The notes beneath the pieces are model-generated. The model did no database searches, was not told the DNA's origin, and saw nothing but the letters and a program-made list of their open reading frames with translations. The position numbers and the translations under genes are program-made. DNA of 64,000 nucleotides from positions 6,098,263-6,162,262 of the forward strand of contig JACDOX010000023.1 of the NCBI GenBank assembly GCA_014549065.1. Direction: 5' to 3'. This document shows positions 26,501-40,200 of this stretch, piece by piece. How positions within the stretch are numbered: position 1 is the first letter of the stretch; each line of letters begins with the position of its first letter. Source of the DNA: Cardinalis cardinalis. Lineage: Eukaryota; Chordata; Aves; Passeriformes; Cardinalidae.

Positions 26501-29482
26501 TTATTATAGAAACTCCCCCCACCCCTCAGAAATACTGAGTGCTTATTTGACTGTATTGCAGATGAAAATAGAAATAAAATATCCATGGACAGGTTGCCAA
26601 CATACTTTAGCCTGGATGTGGAGTACTGATGTCTATAAAAGTAACTCAGTCCATATTTTCTCAGCATTTTACTTCTCTCTAAAAAGCCAACAAGGTCTAT
26701 GACAAAGATATCTGTTCAATGGAACTGTTTTATTTGGACACTTACACTGTCTCCTGACATAGCCTCAGTTGAATTTNCCTTCATAGAAGCACCACACAAT
26801 GATAATTTCCTCATCACCAAATCAAACTAGATCAAGTTGACAAGGAATTAAATACTTCCATCATCTAATACTACATTCCTAAAATATACACATCGGACTG
26901 AAGTTTCTATTTGGTTTCAAAGATTAAGCAAAAGATTGACAGTATTTACCAGTACCCTAATTGTTCAGGGGGGAATGTTAAGAACTGTGAAATAAGCTTC
27001 AGCTAAGCGATTGCAGGTAGAATAAGGTTATAAGAGTTTTAAATACATGGTGAATAGGCTTTTATGCCTTTTGTATTGCGTGCAGATAGTGAGGCTTTTC
27101 TGAGGAATAATTTGGTCTGCCTAAATTAGGTTCCTTTGGAGAATAGTTCAGAGGAGGAGCCAAGACANCCCTTGAGGTGCTGACTAAGATTGATATCTTG
27201 ACTTCCTCAGATGAAATGTCACTTTTATCTCAGAAGTGTTCTCAAACTTTATGGATGCATGAGATTCCCAGGTTCTCCAAATCAACTACAAAATTCTTCA
27301 GTGCATCTCACATTTAAANGTTTACTGCTGTAATGAATATTAAATAATTTTCAAACAGCTATCCTAGAACAAAATAGCAAACATCTCATTTATGCCACTC
27401 TCAGGCTACACTGAAGTGATACTTAGCTACATTTAATATCCTTAGTTCCATAGCTGAGTAATTTAAGTAATTTTTTAAACAAGTTGTTCATATTAATAAT
27501 TTGAAGCAACTTATTTTGACTAGTTACAGGCCAGCTCTTCAACTGGCACGAGGCTACAGTTGTCACCACGTCATATAAACCCTAGCACTTGGCTTTGAAG
27601 ACTCCTACTGACTCAGATCGCTGCTGAAGATGTAGCTCACCATTTAAAATTCACTGAAAAACATTTAAGCCCTCAAACTTAATATTTGCTTGTGTTCATG
27701 CCATAAAGCTCAGTGACTATAATAGTCATGGAAAATTAACACTGAAGGGGCACAGACTAATTCAGAATAAATTTGTTTTAAACATGGATGAAGACAATTC
27801 ATTTGCCCTATTGCCTAGAGAAATGAAGTCTTGGATGATGAAATTGAGACCAGCTGTTGAGAGAACAGGAAACTAAAAAACCTGGGGAATGAAGGGGAAG
27901 GCAGAAGTCAGCATTCAGGAGAAAACTGTCCAATTTCTATAGGAAGAGAGTCAGGACAGCAGACAATCTGGAGGTGAACTAAGACAGTAATTCTTACAAA
28001 GAATTGGAAATTTAGTTATAAAAATTTCAGGATAAAAAGGGTGAATAAATTATTTTTTTAAATTTAGGCTGTGCTCTTGCTTTGTAGCTGCTTGGGAACC
28101 TTTCAAATAGACTACCACAAAATATTTCATGGGTAAAATTTCTCTTTTTCTGCCACGTTTTTAAATTTTCTGCTACGATGTGGTCGCTAGTCTGTCAAGA
28201 TGAGGCTCAGCCTCGGCATCCAGCCTAGGATGGTGTCATTTGTGTTGGGCTGGTCACATCATCATTTCTTTTCTAGNACTCTACCGCACATGGAGGGGTT
28301 CAGATTTCTGTCAGTACCTCAGAAACTGGAGTTCACTGGCCAGCTACCTGTGACAATGGGGACTGGCTGAGGAACTCAGCTTTCCTTTTGCAATCTGCAT
28401 TTACACAAACCCCATCAAATTAGCTGTGGCTGTTACAAGATTCTAATTAGACCTCTCTCAAGACAAGGTCATAGAAAATTGAAAGGAGAAAAAAGGTTGG
28501 CAAAAAAAAGTAGCAGCCTGAACTACAGGAGCTTTGCTCTCAAAACCACTCAAATACCACAGAGCTCTTACAAGGGAGAGAGATGTGAGGTACTCTGCCT
28601 TAGGGTGGCCTTAAGATCTGTTTTTCCCAAACCAGGAAGCCTGCAAGGATCCACAGTTTTGAGATAGGTGCTGCAGTCAATTACATTTTAGTGAACAGAG
28701 TTTTGAAAGAATACTCTTCCCTTAATGTATTCTGGAATCATGGAGCAATTGCTTTACACTGTGACAGTCTCATATCACAAACAATTTGGCTGCAATTAAA
28801 AGAGAAAACACTCGGTACTCTGTTTTGCAAGTGAACATGAAAAAGCCTGACAAACAGTCCCTTAAATCCTTAACAATGACTTAAGGAATAAAATAACAAA
28901 ATGAAACTCTGTGGAGGTTAATGCAGATACCAGATGGGAGACTTAGAGGAATGTCTGCAGTTAGCAGCATGAGGAAATCTGAAGGCCAATATGTGCTGAC
29001 ATTATGGCAGATAAGGTAGTGGAAAGTAATCCTCACAATGGGATAATATAGCTTTTTCATATAATTATGATATTTGAAAAATGTAGTAACTTCATTTGAA
29101 ATATCGAAATATCTAGTCAGCATAAGCTATAACATTAATAGGCTGAGTAAAGAGAATAAATAGTTTTATCCTATTTAATCATAAATTTGGCTTAATAACC
29201 TTTATCTGATTATATGAGCAGTCCAAGCAACAATATTAAATAAATAAACAGAATATTAAAAGATTGTTAGCATATAAGCTGCTTGGAAATTTCCAGATTA
29301 AATGTATTTGGAGGAGGGAGCTCTGTCATTTACCAGTATATACATTTTCAAAATTAAGATGACTGCACAGGTGCTCCAGCTGAGCCTCAAGTCTGTTGCT
29401 GTCCCTGCCCATTGCTGTGAAAAACCTCTCCTTGGCACCCTAGTGGGAACCAAACGATTTTTCACAAAAGATCCTGGTTTGG

Positions 29483-29605
29483 CAAAAAAAAAAGCAAGCA
29501 AGAAAGAGATAAAGAGAGAAAGAAAGCCAGCAGGAGAAGAAGAAGGAAAGAAGGAAAGCAGGAGACTGGTAAAAAAAAAAAAAAAAAAAGCAAGAAAGAA
29601 AAGAC
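29483..29605. repeat. Purine-rich (GAAA/GGAA) tract with a poly(A) run
   Basis: About 120 bases are almost pure A/G, including GAGAAAGAAAG, GAAGAAGGAAAGAAGG and a long A-run. The lysine-rich and phenylalanine-rich open frames here are translations of the tract. Confidence 0.9.
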
Positions 29606-30000
29606 AGCCGCACAACTAAAAAGCATTCTCTCTCCTTTGTTACACACAAATAATAATTATTATGGTTTTCTAATGTGATTGACCTAAAGAATTAATTAAA
29701 GTGTAAAATATAGATTGCACTCTTAAGTTTGTGTTAAGCACAGAAAATAAACTTCTGTTCCCAGGTGGGCGCTGCACTGCTTCACACAATTTTTTCCACC
29801 TTGCATGAACGGACCCATATACATTTTCTCAGCACCAGTAGCAATATGAAATAATAAAAAACCTAATAATAAAATCACAGTTCCTCCCTTCCACTACAAT
29901 TTTCTCCCATCTTTAACTTTTTGCCCAACCCTTGTTTTCTTATCTTTTTGTGCTGCCGAATCTTCCATTTAATTGGAGAATTGATTCACTTAGAGCAAAA

Positions 30001-30126
30001 TTGTTTTGGTACATTTGATGGTTTTTTTGGTGGGTTTGGGGTTGTTTTGTTTGGGTTTTTTTGGTTTTTGTTTTATTGTGTGTTTCACTTGTGTTGTTGT
30101 TTTGGTTTGTTTGTTTTCTTTTTTTA
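30001..30126. repeat. T/G-rich low-complexity tract
   Basis: Irregular TTTTGG and TTTGT units dominate one strand for about 125 bases. Overlapping open frames are Phe/Gly/Cys-rich on one strand and Lys/Thr/Gln-rich on the other, typical of low complexity. Confidence 0.85.
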
Positions 30127-31339
30127 AACAAGGTCTGATTTCCAACATCATCACAAAAAGCCCTCTGATAGACTGGAGCAGGCAAAATATGTACATCAGT
30201 ACTTCTGCCAAAGACAGACCTTCACCATAAGTCAAGGTGCCTGATAACTTTCTAAACAGGCTTGATTAGTAAAGCAAAAAAAATATTATAAAGAAATTCT
30301 CAAATGCAGGTGTTATCACAGAATGACACTGTCTGTGTGATCAGGACAGATAATGTTTTATCCTGGCTTATGGATATATTTGCATCATAGAGATCAAAAT
30401 GAGAATTTTATCCCATTGGCAAGTATAGAATCCAATTTTTAATGGGAAAAGAAGGTTACAACATGGGGTCTATCTTTGTAAAAGACTTATATACATATAT
30501 ATCTCAGATACAGCAGAAAAATAAAATATTGTAGGCAAATAAATGAGCCTTAATACAGGTTAAAACAATACTTCTCTGACTGACATTTTATCCTTGCAAG
30601 TTTCTGAAGTCTAAAATATTCTACAGGTGAGTTCTCTACCCTGGGATTTCTCCAGTCCCATGAACTGAACTTTGCAATCTTGCCAAGTGGCCTGTTTGGG
30701 TCAAACAGGGAAAGCAGCTGCTTTCCTCACTGCCTGACAATTCTCCAGAAGAGCCCCACCAAGCACTGTTCAGGGGTACCCGAGGCAGGGATGGGTGTGC
30801 TCAGAAGCCACTATTCTGTTGTAAATGACCACACCTCTACATCACCAGCCCCAGAGCAATGCTCATCCTACCCTGCACCCTAAAAGGAGCTCAGATGAGG
30901 GGGTCATNATTTTCTAGATATATTTGCTTTCAGTCTTAAATTACATATTTAAATTTGTAGGAGAGAGAAAATGACAGATGTGTTAAGTTTTGGTAAAGAA
31001 TGCTTGCTTTCATTGTAGCAAGAGGTTTCTGGTAGTGAAGCAAGATCCACATTGAAGGTTCAGTCTGTATATGCTTCTCAAAACAAACTGTATATGCATT
31101 AAGAGCCGGAAAATATGTATTTCATTTTACATTTAATATTGAAATGTATAATATTGAAACTTTTATGTATTTATGTTTCCATACAGTAATGAAAAAATTG
31201 AGTTTGATATTCATAGACCAATGAAATTCAAACTCCTATAGCATTGTATTCGCTTTCCCTCCCATATCATCAATGTCTCTGATTACTCTTCCTTATCTAT
31301 TAACTCAACCTGACTGATCCCTCAGCCTTCTTCCTTGAC

Positions 31340-31690
31340 TTTCACAGCATTAGAGAATATTCTGAATTGGAAGGGACCCACAAAGACCATCAAGTCCAGC
31401 TCCAGGCCCTGCACATGACACCCCAAGAGCATTGACCAAAGGCTCCTTGAACTCTGTCCGCCTTGGTGCTGTGACCACTGCCCTGGGGAGCCTGTTCCAG
31501 TGCCCAGCCACTCTCTGGATGAAAAACCTTTTCCTAATATCCTCCCTAAATCTCCTAACACAGTTTCAGTCCATTCCCTCAGGTCCTGTCACTGGTCACC
31601 ACAGAAAAGAGATCAGTGCCTGCCCCTTCTTTTATGACAAGCTTCTCCGAATCTTCTTCTGTGCCAACTGCCAGGCAAAAAGAGAAAGAG
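31340..31690 (-). mobile_element. CR1 LINE 3'-end fragment
   Basis: The plus strand reads as the reverse complement of an avian CR1 3' region. It has a degenerate ATTCTATGAT-like terminal repeat near 31345-31370, then GGAAGGGACCCACAAAG. This is followed by the conserved blocks TGGGGAGCCTGTTCCAGTGC, GGATGAAAAACCTTTTCCTA and CCCTCAGGTCCTGTCACTGG. The element's sense strand is therefore minus. About 330 bp of the 3' end is kept, the usual fate of 5'-truncated CR1 copies, and no reverse transcriptase frame remains. The divergence and the broken terminal repeat suggest an old insertion. This is the best clue that the host is a bird. Confidence 0.88.
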
Positions 31691-34265
31691 CTTCAGGGTT
31701 TCTGTNAAGGAAGACTTTGAGCTTTTCCATCTTGCTTACCTTTGGTCAAACTTGCCAGAAATAAATATTCCCAAGATTTTTAGCATCTCCTCCCCCTGCC
31801 AATTCAGGGTGGAACAAGACAATGAGATACAGACAAGATTAGGTGGAAATTGCTGCAGCCTAAGCCTTAGAGTTTAAGAAAGCAGAGTTTGTTCCTTACA
31901 CAAACTGCAAGAACAGATGCTGAACACTTTCTAGCCACCTTCAAAACTGGCTGAATGTATTTGTTTGGGAAAATATAAATGACAAATTGACTTTTAGATT
32001 AATGGCTACCATANTGGTAATGTACAAATCACATTTAACAGCCACTATTAACTTGGTAAAGAGAAGCTTGCTAACTGCTCTTTAATTAAGTACACTTAAT
32101 GACCTTAAGGGGATTAGTAGTCTTGTCTGATAATCAATAAGCATGGCAAGATTGCCAACCCACAGACATGGGCTGGAGAACAAAATTAATCTGTGCAGAT
32201 TAGTTGTACCTGGTTTGGTGTGTTTCCCAAGACTGCTGCAAAATTACTTCAGTTTAAAATACTTACAAAAAAGTATTAAATGTGCACTAAGTATAACATG
32301 TTTTACACAAGATTTTTCTTTATTTAACCAGTGTAAAAATGTCATGTGCTTTCTAAGAAAATCCTGTATTCTGGCCAGGAGCTAGTGCAAATAATTTTGG
32401 AAGAAATTAAAAAAAAAAAACCAAAACAATACCAGACAGGAGAAAATACCCATGCTGCAGTCTCCAGAGAAAGCTGGAGGCTGAAAGAAAGGAAACTAAA
32501 CATGGTTCTTAGAAGACCTAGAGTGAAATACTGTCCCCACAAATCAATCCCTAACAATGGCAGAATTCGTACTAGCTGCTGCCTAAGCCGCCCTGCCCAT
32601 ACACAAGTTTCTCTTCCTCCTTTCTCTTGGGCTGCAGCCATAATTCAAGACAAATTGTGGGACACTGCATGAAGCATAGCAGTTTTATTCTTTCCATGTA
32701 TTTGGCAAACAGGAGGAAGCTTTATGTAAAAGGCAGATATAGAAGTATTTTTTTCATTATTACTTGAAAGGTTTCAGTGCCCACCTCAATATCCATGCCT
32801 CATCCCAGTGCACAGATTCCTCCCTTCAGTTTGAGGGCTGGAGTTCAGAAGAGAAGCCAAGAAGCTGAAGTAAAACTGCATGTGTAAAATGCAGAGAAAA
32901 ATCCAAACAGCAAAAATACTGTCCCTGCCAAATGTCAATTTCTCAGCAACAAATATGTACTTACAATCTGATAATAACTCTTAAGGTAAGAGAATTAAGC
33001 AGTTATGATTAGGAATTTCTGGACACTGTTGTTGGTTTCCCCTTTTTCCTTGAGAATAAAACCCCTCCCTGGCCCTTTAAGTCTGAGTGTCATGTCTGCA
33101 GTAAATCAGGGGGATTTAATTGCAAAAGAGAAGCCTCTTGAAGACATGTATATGGTATATTGACACACTACCAGAGCCATAGGGATATTAAAATTGATTT
33201 CCAACAAGCTGAGGCCTTCTGCTTGCTAATCCTGTGTCCCACAAATATACATTAACACCACTCCTAAACAGGGCTAATTAGCTTCCAAAAATAGCTGCCT
33301 ATATGGAAGGTGGAACATGGACATGCACATCTTGCCTTCACTCAGTTCAGCAGCAGCTGCCAAAGTGCACAAAACATTTTGCACATTGACCGGGATGGGG
33401 CTTTTCTCTCTTGCCTTTATGGGAGAACCCATGCATTTAATTAAGCAGTTGGTAACTTGTAACCTGGTTGATGTTGTTTGTGCCCACCCACCATTTTTTT
33501 TCATGGATTTTCAATTCCTCTTCTAAGCCCTTCAGTTCAGAAGTACCTCCACTGGACATGCTGATAAAGTGCTCCACTGCCCATTCAGTCCAAACAGCAG
33601 TAACCTGCCCAGGCTTGTAACTGTAGTTAAAACAAACTACCAACCTGCTGGATTTTAAGCAGCTCCTGCATAGCATCAGCATCCATCTCTGAGAGTGCTT
33701 GGCAGGTCTGAGAAAACATTGTTTCACCCCACATCTTCTACCCAAGGGCTAAACTATGCCTGACTCAACCTAGCAAAAAACCAATTTCTCTCTTTCTGCC
33801 TTAAATGCAGAGGGGTGGGGACCTCCTGTTCCTCCAACTTCATTGCCCCGGGGCATCACTAAAACGAAACCAGATGAGGGCAAATTAGGCAAAAGCACCT
33901 GGAGGCCTCCTGCTGTCACAGTGTGACAAAGATCCTGACAGCCCCANCAGTTCCAGAGGGGAGCCCAGCTCAGGCTACCTTTGTTCTGTATCACAAAATC
34001 AAAGGGTAGTGTTCTGATTTTTTGTTAAGATACCTCTGTATCCCAGTATCTGCCTCTTACCTGCTTAGCCTTGTCAGTCTAATTAATATTCTCTACTGAC
34101 TTAATACTACTACTAATGNTAATAACACTAGAATATAACGGCATTGACTCTAATTCCCTCCAAGAGTGGTAGGCTGTTATGAACATAGCAAAAAAGCACA
34201 GTGGAGCATTTATTCCCTCATACATACTCCATTCCTACATATATTTCTCTCTTCTGTCCATATTT

Positions 34266-34279
34266 CCCCCCCCCCCCCC
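34266..34279. repeat. Poly(C) run
   Basis: Fourteen consecutive C bases. A run of this kind is prone to length error in assemblies. Confidence 0.9.
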
Positions 34280-37200
34280 AGCTGCATTTTCTTTCATATT
34301 TAGGTCTCTTCTCCTTTCTGCAGATTTTACCTCCCTCTTCTAACATGGACATGACCTTCTCATCTTCAGATTTTTCCAAATCCATGGGCATGCTTGATGA
34401 CTGCTGTATGCTACCCCTTCTGGCCACCATTAGTTTATCTATATTAACCAAACTCTGCTCCAGATCCCCATTGCTGTTGGCATGGTCTATAAATTTAAAT
34501 AGATTTTTTTATGCATTAGGTAAGTCCTTTTTGATACTCGTTGCTTTGCCAAAATGAAGTCTACTGAAAGAAGTGCAATTTGGCTGGCCCACAGTGCCAA
34601 ATAAAATTAATTTATCTTTAAGCTGAAACATCTGTTAAGAGCATTTGACTTCATGAATGGCATTTCCAAGCTGCAACAGTCCAAGGAGCGTGTTGTGCTG
34701 CACAGGTATTGAGCCACACAGCTTCTGTTGCCTGCTTTTAGACGCTGATGCACAAAACAAAGAGGCATAAAGGCTCAGAGCCACCCATTGTGGGGATTTG
34801 GATCCCAAGTAGCACTGCATTTGCTGCAGGGTGACCCAATGGGATCCAAAATGTGATACATTTTCTGTGAATCTCACGCTGAACAAGATTGCGTGTGATC
34901 TTCCCATAAAAGAAATACCAATAAGTTAACGGAAGCAGGGAGACAAATCAGCTTTGCTTCCTATTCAATATCACCTTCCTCTGCCCAGCTGTTTCTGTTG
35001 TGAGTCTATAAAGAAGTGGTACAGTCCTAAAAGGATGTAGTAGACTCTCTTGTTTTTCTTGGAGCTATAAACCATGTGGATAGGCTCGTGGATCCTTTTG
35101 TTATGCTGCTCTGGTGAAAGGGTTTTGCAGTGTAAAGTGACTGACCTTAATCTTTTCACATTGGGAGCTGAAATTTTTTCCCCCTGAATCTTCTGGTTGT
35201 AAGACAGAGTCCATTTATATGTAAGATATAAGAATAGCCTGGCTCAGCAAGTCATTTAGAAAGACATTTGGTCAATGTAAAGGAGTATGGGAAGGGAGGG
35301 GGAAGGGGTGCCCCTCTCCATTGTTGACTTTTGTCATGGTCACCTTGTGAGTGGGTCTCTGTCAAGGTGACAAAGGAGCAAGGGAATCAATGTAGGAACC
35401 ATGCAAAACCTCATGTATTGCAAGTATAGGCACGTTTACATCTTACAGCATTATCAAGGCCCATCTTAACAATTCGCCTGAAATCCATCAACATACCACA
35501 ATCTCAAATATATCAAAGACATTTTTTTGTTGTTGCTGTAGTCAGAGGATAANACATAATAATGAGAGAGGACAAGAGGCATAGAAAGAAATTGAAGAAC
35601 TAGTTCATTTCAATCCATTCTGAGATGCAAAGCCAAATGAGTACATCCCTGTAATTGACTGCATCACTCGTTGCTGCCTTACAACATCTGGAATTGAGCT
35701 CAAGGAATGACTTATTCCCTCCCAACACAGTTTGTATCCATCTGTAAGNAGCAGAATACATGGACAGTATCAGTCTTTGCTTATATACATGGACTGATTC
35801 ATAATTTCCCACAGTCTTAGTGGGACATGGGATCATATCTCCACCCTACAGATGGAAAAGAGCCAGTAAATGGATGTCCAAGTTCACACAAACCAGGGCA
35901 AGAGAAAAANTTACTAATAGAGATTTGTATTCCTTCTCCCCATTGCTGCACCTTGGAAAACATGGGTGACCAGGTCACTGACACTGCTGGAAGCTCTATG
36001 TGCTGCACTCTGCACATTTAAACTCAGCAGAAGCAGCCCCTCTTGGACAAGGATCAGGCTGTGGTTTTTAGGGTACCTTGAGCAGAGAAAAGGAATCAAC
36101 CCCGGATGTTCTAGAATATGGCTGATCTCAATCTCATCTGGAGTAATATATGACTGCTAGGGTAGGCTGACCCTGAGCCAGTCACCCTGAGCCAGCTTAG
36201 GGAATGGGGGAGAATCAAAAATGTCTTTAAACCACAACAGCACAGTGTGGGGAGATGGGAGAGTGTCACTCATTTTGGGAAAGAGTCCTTTCAGAGAAAG
36301 CTGATTGCAAGGAAGNCTCATGGAGGCTGCATGGACAACCACATAGAAAGGATAAAAACTAAAAACATCTATCTGCTGAGACTAGGCTACGATATTCTTT
36401 GTAAGGCCTGGGCTCAAGCCTGAACTTCAGCATCTGCAGTATCCACTGAGGNCCACTCACATGGACCTTAGGGACATGAGTAACTTCTATTCCATGGCAT
36501 CCCCAGGGCCAGCCCAAATGAACTTTATGCTGCCACTTCTTCCTGACACAAATAACAATGTGGGCTGCAGCCCTGAGCCCAGAGCTGGGAGCCACAGGAT
36601 GGGGGAAGCACCCTTTCTGGAAGGAAAATATCATTCCCTGCCTCCACTCCACGTTAAATCTTTTGAGCCAGCATTGGTAGCGCAGAGTTGGTCCTGCAGA
36701 GAGGAGGAGAACAAGAAGAATGGAAGGGAAGAAGGAGTGAAAAGTCTGGGCTGGGGGGAGGGTGTTCTTATCACTTTTGTGATGACAGAAAGTGGCTGTG
36801 TGATTATGCTGAGGTTTCATCACAGCAGAGCTGAACGACCTGCTGGGAGTTAAGTGAGGTGGAAACCACAGGCATGACCTGGCATTCAGCCCCTGCTAGA
36901 GGAGGTTGTTCCATGCCTCTGACTAATCTGTACAGCTCAGCCTCGATCTGCTATAGGCACCTCATCCTTTAAGGTGTTTGTGTTACACAGGAACGGGCAG
37001 AACATTCAGTGTCAGCTGTGGTTAGAGAGAGAAACCTCTTGCACTTGGAGAGTGTGAAGGGTGGGAGGCTTGCAGACCCCAGGGAAGACTGAAACACTTC
37101 TGTGCCAGAATATAGAGATGCTCCCTGGGATTCAGACCCAGGTATTTCTTTTTTCGTTTAAATTAGGGTTGCAGTGAAGAAGGAAACTACTGAGGATGAT

Positions 37201-40200
37201 ATGGAGGTTTTCCATTCAGTACTACCCAGGGGCCTTGTAGACCCCAAGTTAACCTCTGGCAAGTAACACTGACACTTCTGTGACTCCTTCACAGCCTGGT
37301 ATGAGAATTCTGCCCTTATTGACTTCCTCATACTTCCAGTCCCTCACCTTGTGGCCATTCCCAATGAAGCTGTGAAATTAGATAGAACATGGTAGATTGA
37401 ACTGGAGAGTGTTAGGAGTGCAATTCATAAGGCACTTGTGATTTAAAAATATTTTTTCTTTTAACCCCTTTCACTTGCCATTTACTCTCTAACTCTCTCT
37501 CTAAAAAGCCTTTTGAGGGGCTGCTGCGGGGGGTTCCCCCCACTCCCAGCTGGGCAAAGTTTGCGAAAGACTTCTATCCTCAGCCACAGCAGCTTGTGGG
37601 TCTGGCTCCAACAGCCCCTGCTCTGTGCCAGTCAGCCCACGGCTGGTGTGGATGGCTGGCAGCTTGTCAGGGAGCTGGGAAGGGCAGGTGATGGGGCACT
37701 GCTGCAGGNAAGGTGTACCCAGCAGCCCTCCCCTCCCCTGCAGGTGTGTGCCAGCTCCTCTAATCGATGCCCTGAGGCAGGGCAGATAACCTGCCCTCCC
37801 ACCATTCCCTGTCTCTCTGCTGTCACCCTGCTCTTGCTCAGATGTCTGTGCTGCAATGCTCAAATGCCTCTCTGGGAAATGCTTCTGTCAGCAAAGCAGG
37901 GCACAAAAATCACCCAAACTTTAGATGGAGCAGCTTTTCACCAGCATGAACACTTGGGAGACAGGGAAAAGGCAAACAACAGGCGCACAACTGGTCCCCT
38001 GGAATGCCAAATGCAGGGTTAGAGGCTGTTTGCAAGCAGGCAGAGATGCAAACCCACAGCACATCTCCTGCTGCCCTCCTGGCTCCAGGTGCTGGATTGG
38101 ACAAGGCAGGGATGGCACAGCCTGGCAGTCTATGGGATCAATGTTGGCAGTGGGCAGCCACTGTGGCATGAGCTGGAGAGGGAGGGGAGGCCATGAGGCA
38201 GCACAGAAGTGGAGGATTTGTGCTAAGGCTCCAGGACTGTCTTAAATCTCCAACATCTGCCAATTTAAGTACAGCTGAATTGCCGGATAATTCTGCTGGT
38301 GGCGCTCCTGGGAACACCCAGCCTGAGCAGAACAATTTTGAAGGAAATTACATGAGCTGGGATTTAGTGTTGTCTCTTTAGCTTGTGGAAGAGATAATCT
38401 GGCCCATTTAATGTGGAACAAAATTTGCTCTGTTTCACACAGGCGTAAGGAGATAGTTTTGCCTTGAGAAAGCAGCAGTAAATGACTCTGAAGTCCTGCT
38501 GTCACTTGTTCACCGAGCTGCCGTAATGTGGAGTGGCAAGGGCTGTTTTCCTGGGCCACTTTCTACATATAAGTAATGCTCTTCATAAAGAACACCACTT
38601 AGTCTTATGACAAAATTCCTCTAGTGTGACACAGAAGAGCACTGACATCATTCTTGAAGGCTGCAGAATTTATGGCAGAGTTAATTATTAATTTGGCTAG
38701 AATTTGTAAAGTAGAAGGGAGTTTTTGTGCTTTTAGGCCATGCTCTCAGTGTGTAAATCTCTCATATGGCTGCCATAATAATATTCCTACAGCTATGTTG
38801 TCACCTATTGTAATTTTTCTGCTAATAAGAAAATTTAAACTAACCAGGAATCCTAAATTTGGAGACTAGTTGTTTATTTCAAATATACTCTAGAGAAATA
38901 ATAATGCAGTTCTGCTCTGAATTTAATTTAAACAGGAACAGGCAAAACAAATCTCTGCGGAGGGCATTTGACAATAATAAAATATTTCTCCCAGCGGGTG
39001 AGCTGGTAGCAATTGTATTGTTGCCATCAAAGCTCACGTTTCAGCAGGTCATTACCATCATAACAAGCCCTTGGACCAACTGGCATGGACATGCAACATT
39101 GAGCTCCTGATGGGCACATTATTTCAGACCTTTAACTTCATGGAGAACAAGACAAATACTCCTGGGAGCGGAGGATTATATTTTGAAATTCCTTTTTTTT
39201 CTGTTCTGCTTAATAATAAGAGCCTGCNTGTAATCAATCTACCACCACTTGCTCCTTTATATTAACAGAGATTGTAAGGAGCCAGCTTGGGAATGTGAAC
39301 ACCAGGAGTCAGGGACCCTTAATCTTAACAAAACACTAACGATTAGCATGGCCAGGATGTGGCAGCACAAACACTTTGGGATAAAAACGGCAAAAGCAAA
39401 TAAATGCATCCATATTCTTTTCCACAGTTACTTGGGGTTTTTTTCCCCCTTCTCTGATAGCAACCACAAGGAGGAAGTTTGTGATCTGTATGTTAAAGGC
39501 AACATATGGACACATGGAATCAGCTTTTCATTGCAAGAGAAAACACACTCTGCCTTGTGAGGCAGCTACGGCTGGATAGCAAGGGATAGAGTAATTAGCA
39601 AAGTGCCATGTGAAATCAGAGACCTACATTACACAAGAGAGATGAAATGCAAAGGAAAGGAAAGGTGCAAGTGAAGAAAGCTGTTAAGGAGAACTAACAA
39701 AGGCCATAGAAGAAAATGTAGAAAACAAATGGAAGCTGTCCCATTCTTCAGTTTGCTGCAAGATCCTGGACAGCTAATGTTAAAAATTTTTTAAAAGAGG
39801 CATTTTCTTCTGCAGAAGCCTGTACACAAAAAAAAAAAAATCCTATGTGTTTTTGTGCTTAGGGTAGGGTTTTTTCCCACTAGGGTATGACTGGGCAATG
39901 CTGCAAGAGGTCACTTAAAAATGTACAACATGAGGGCTTGTCTAAGGACAGTATTCCCATGAGTGTTCTCCTTCATAATCTTCCTTTTGGTTAGTGGTCT
40001 AGTTTTTTACCCATATTTAGTCTTTCAGCACTGGCATTGTTAAGAAAGACACATAACTGCACATGCAATAGCGCTGACTGGCACAGGATTTTCCTGCCAT
40101 TTCCTGAAAAAGGATCAGCTGCAGGGACCACACAAGGACACTTTTAGTTGGTGTTTGCCAGACCTTCTCACTCTGTGAACTCACAAGGTCAAAACATCCC

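Larger units (their letters stand above)
16140..31339. other. USH2A-ESRRG intergenic region, USH2A-proximal part
   Basis: No gene is recognised. Open frames are under 100 codons, have no familiar motifs and are scattered over all frames. The region contains simple A-rich and T/G-rich tracts and a purine tract at 29.5 kb. Some homeobox-motif-bearing blocks (for example 18180-18300 with CTAATTAAG and TTTGCATAA) might be enhancers of the flanking genes. Confidence 0.7.

Noticed and set aside
29302..29649. Lys-rich and Phe-rich open frames
   Set aside because: They translate a purine tract and poly(A) run rather than a gene.
36359..38022. Several 100-170-codon open frames on both strands
   Set aside because: They overlap one another, lack recognisable domains and some span ambiguous bases. 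GC-richer composition explains their length.
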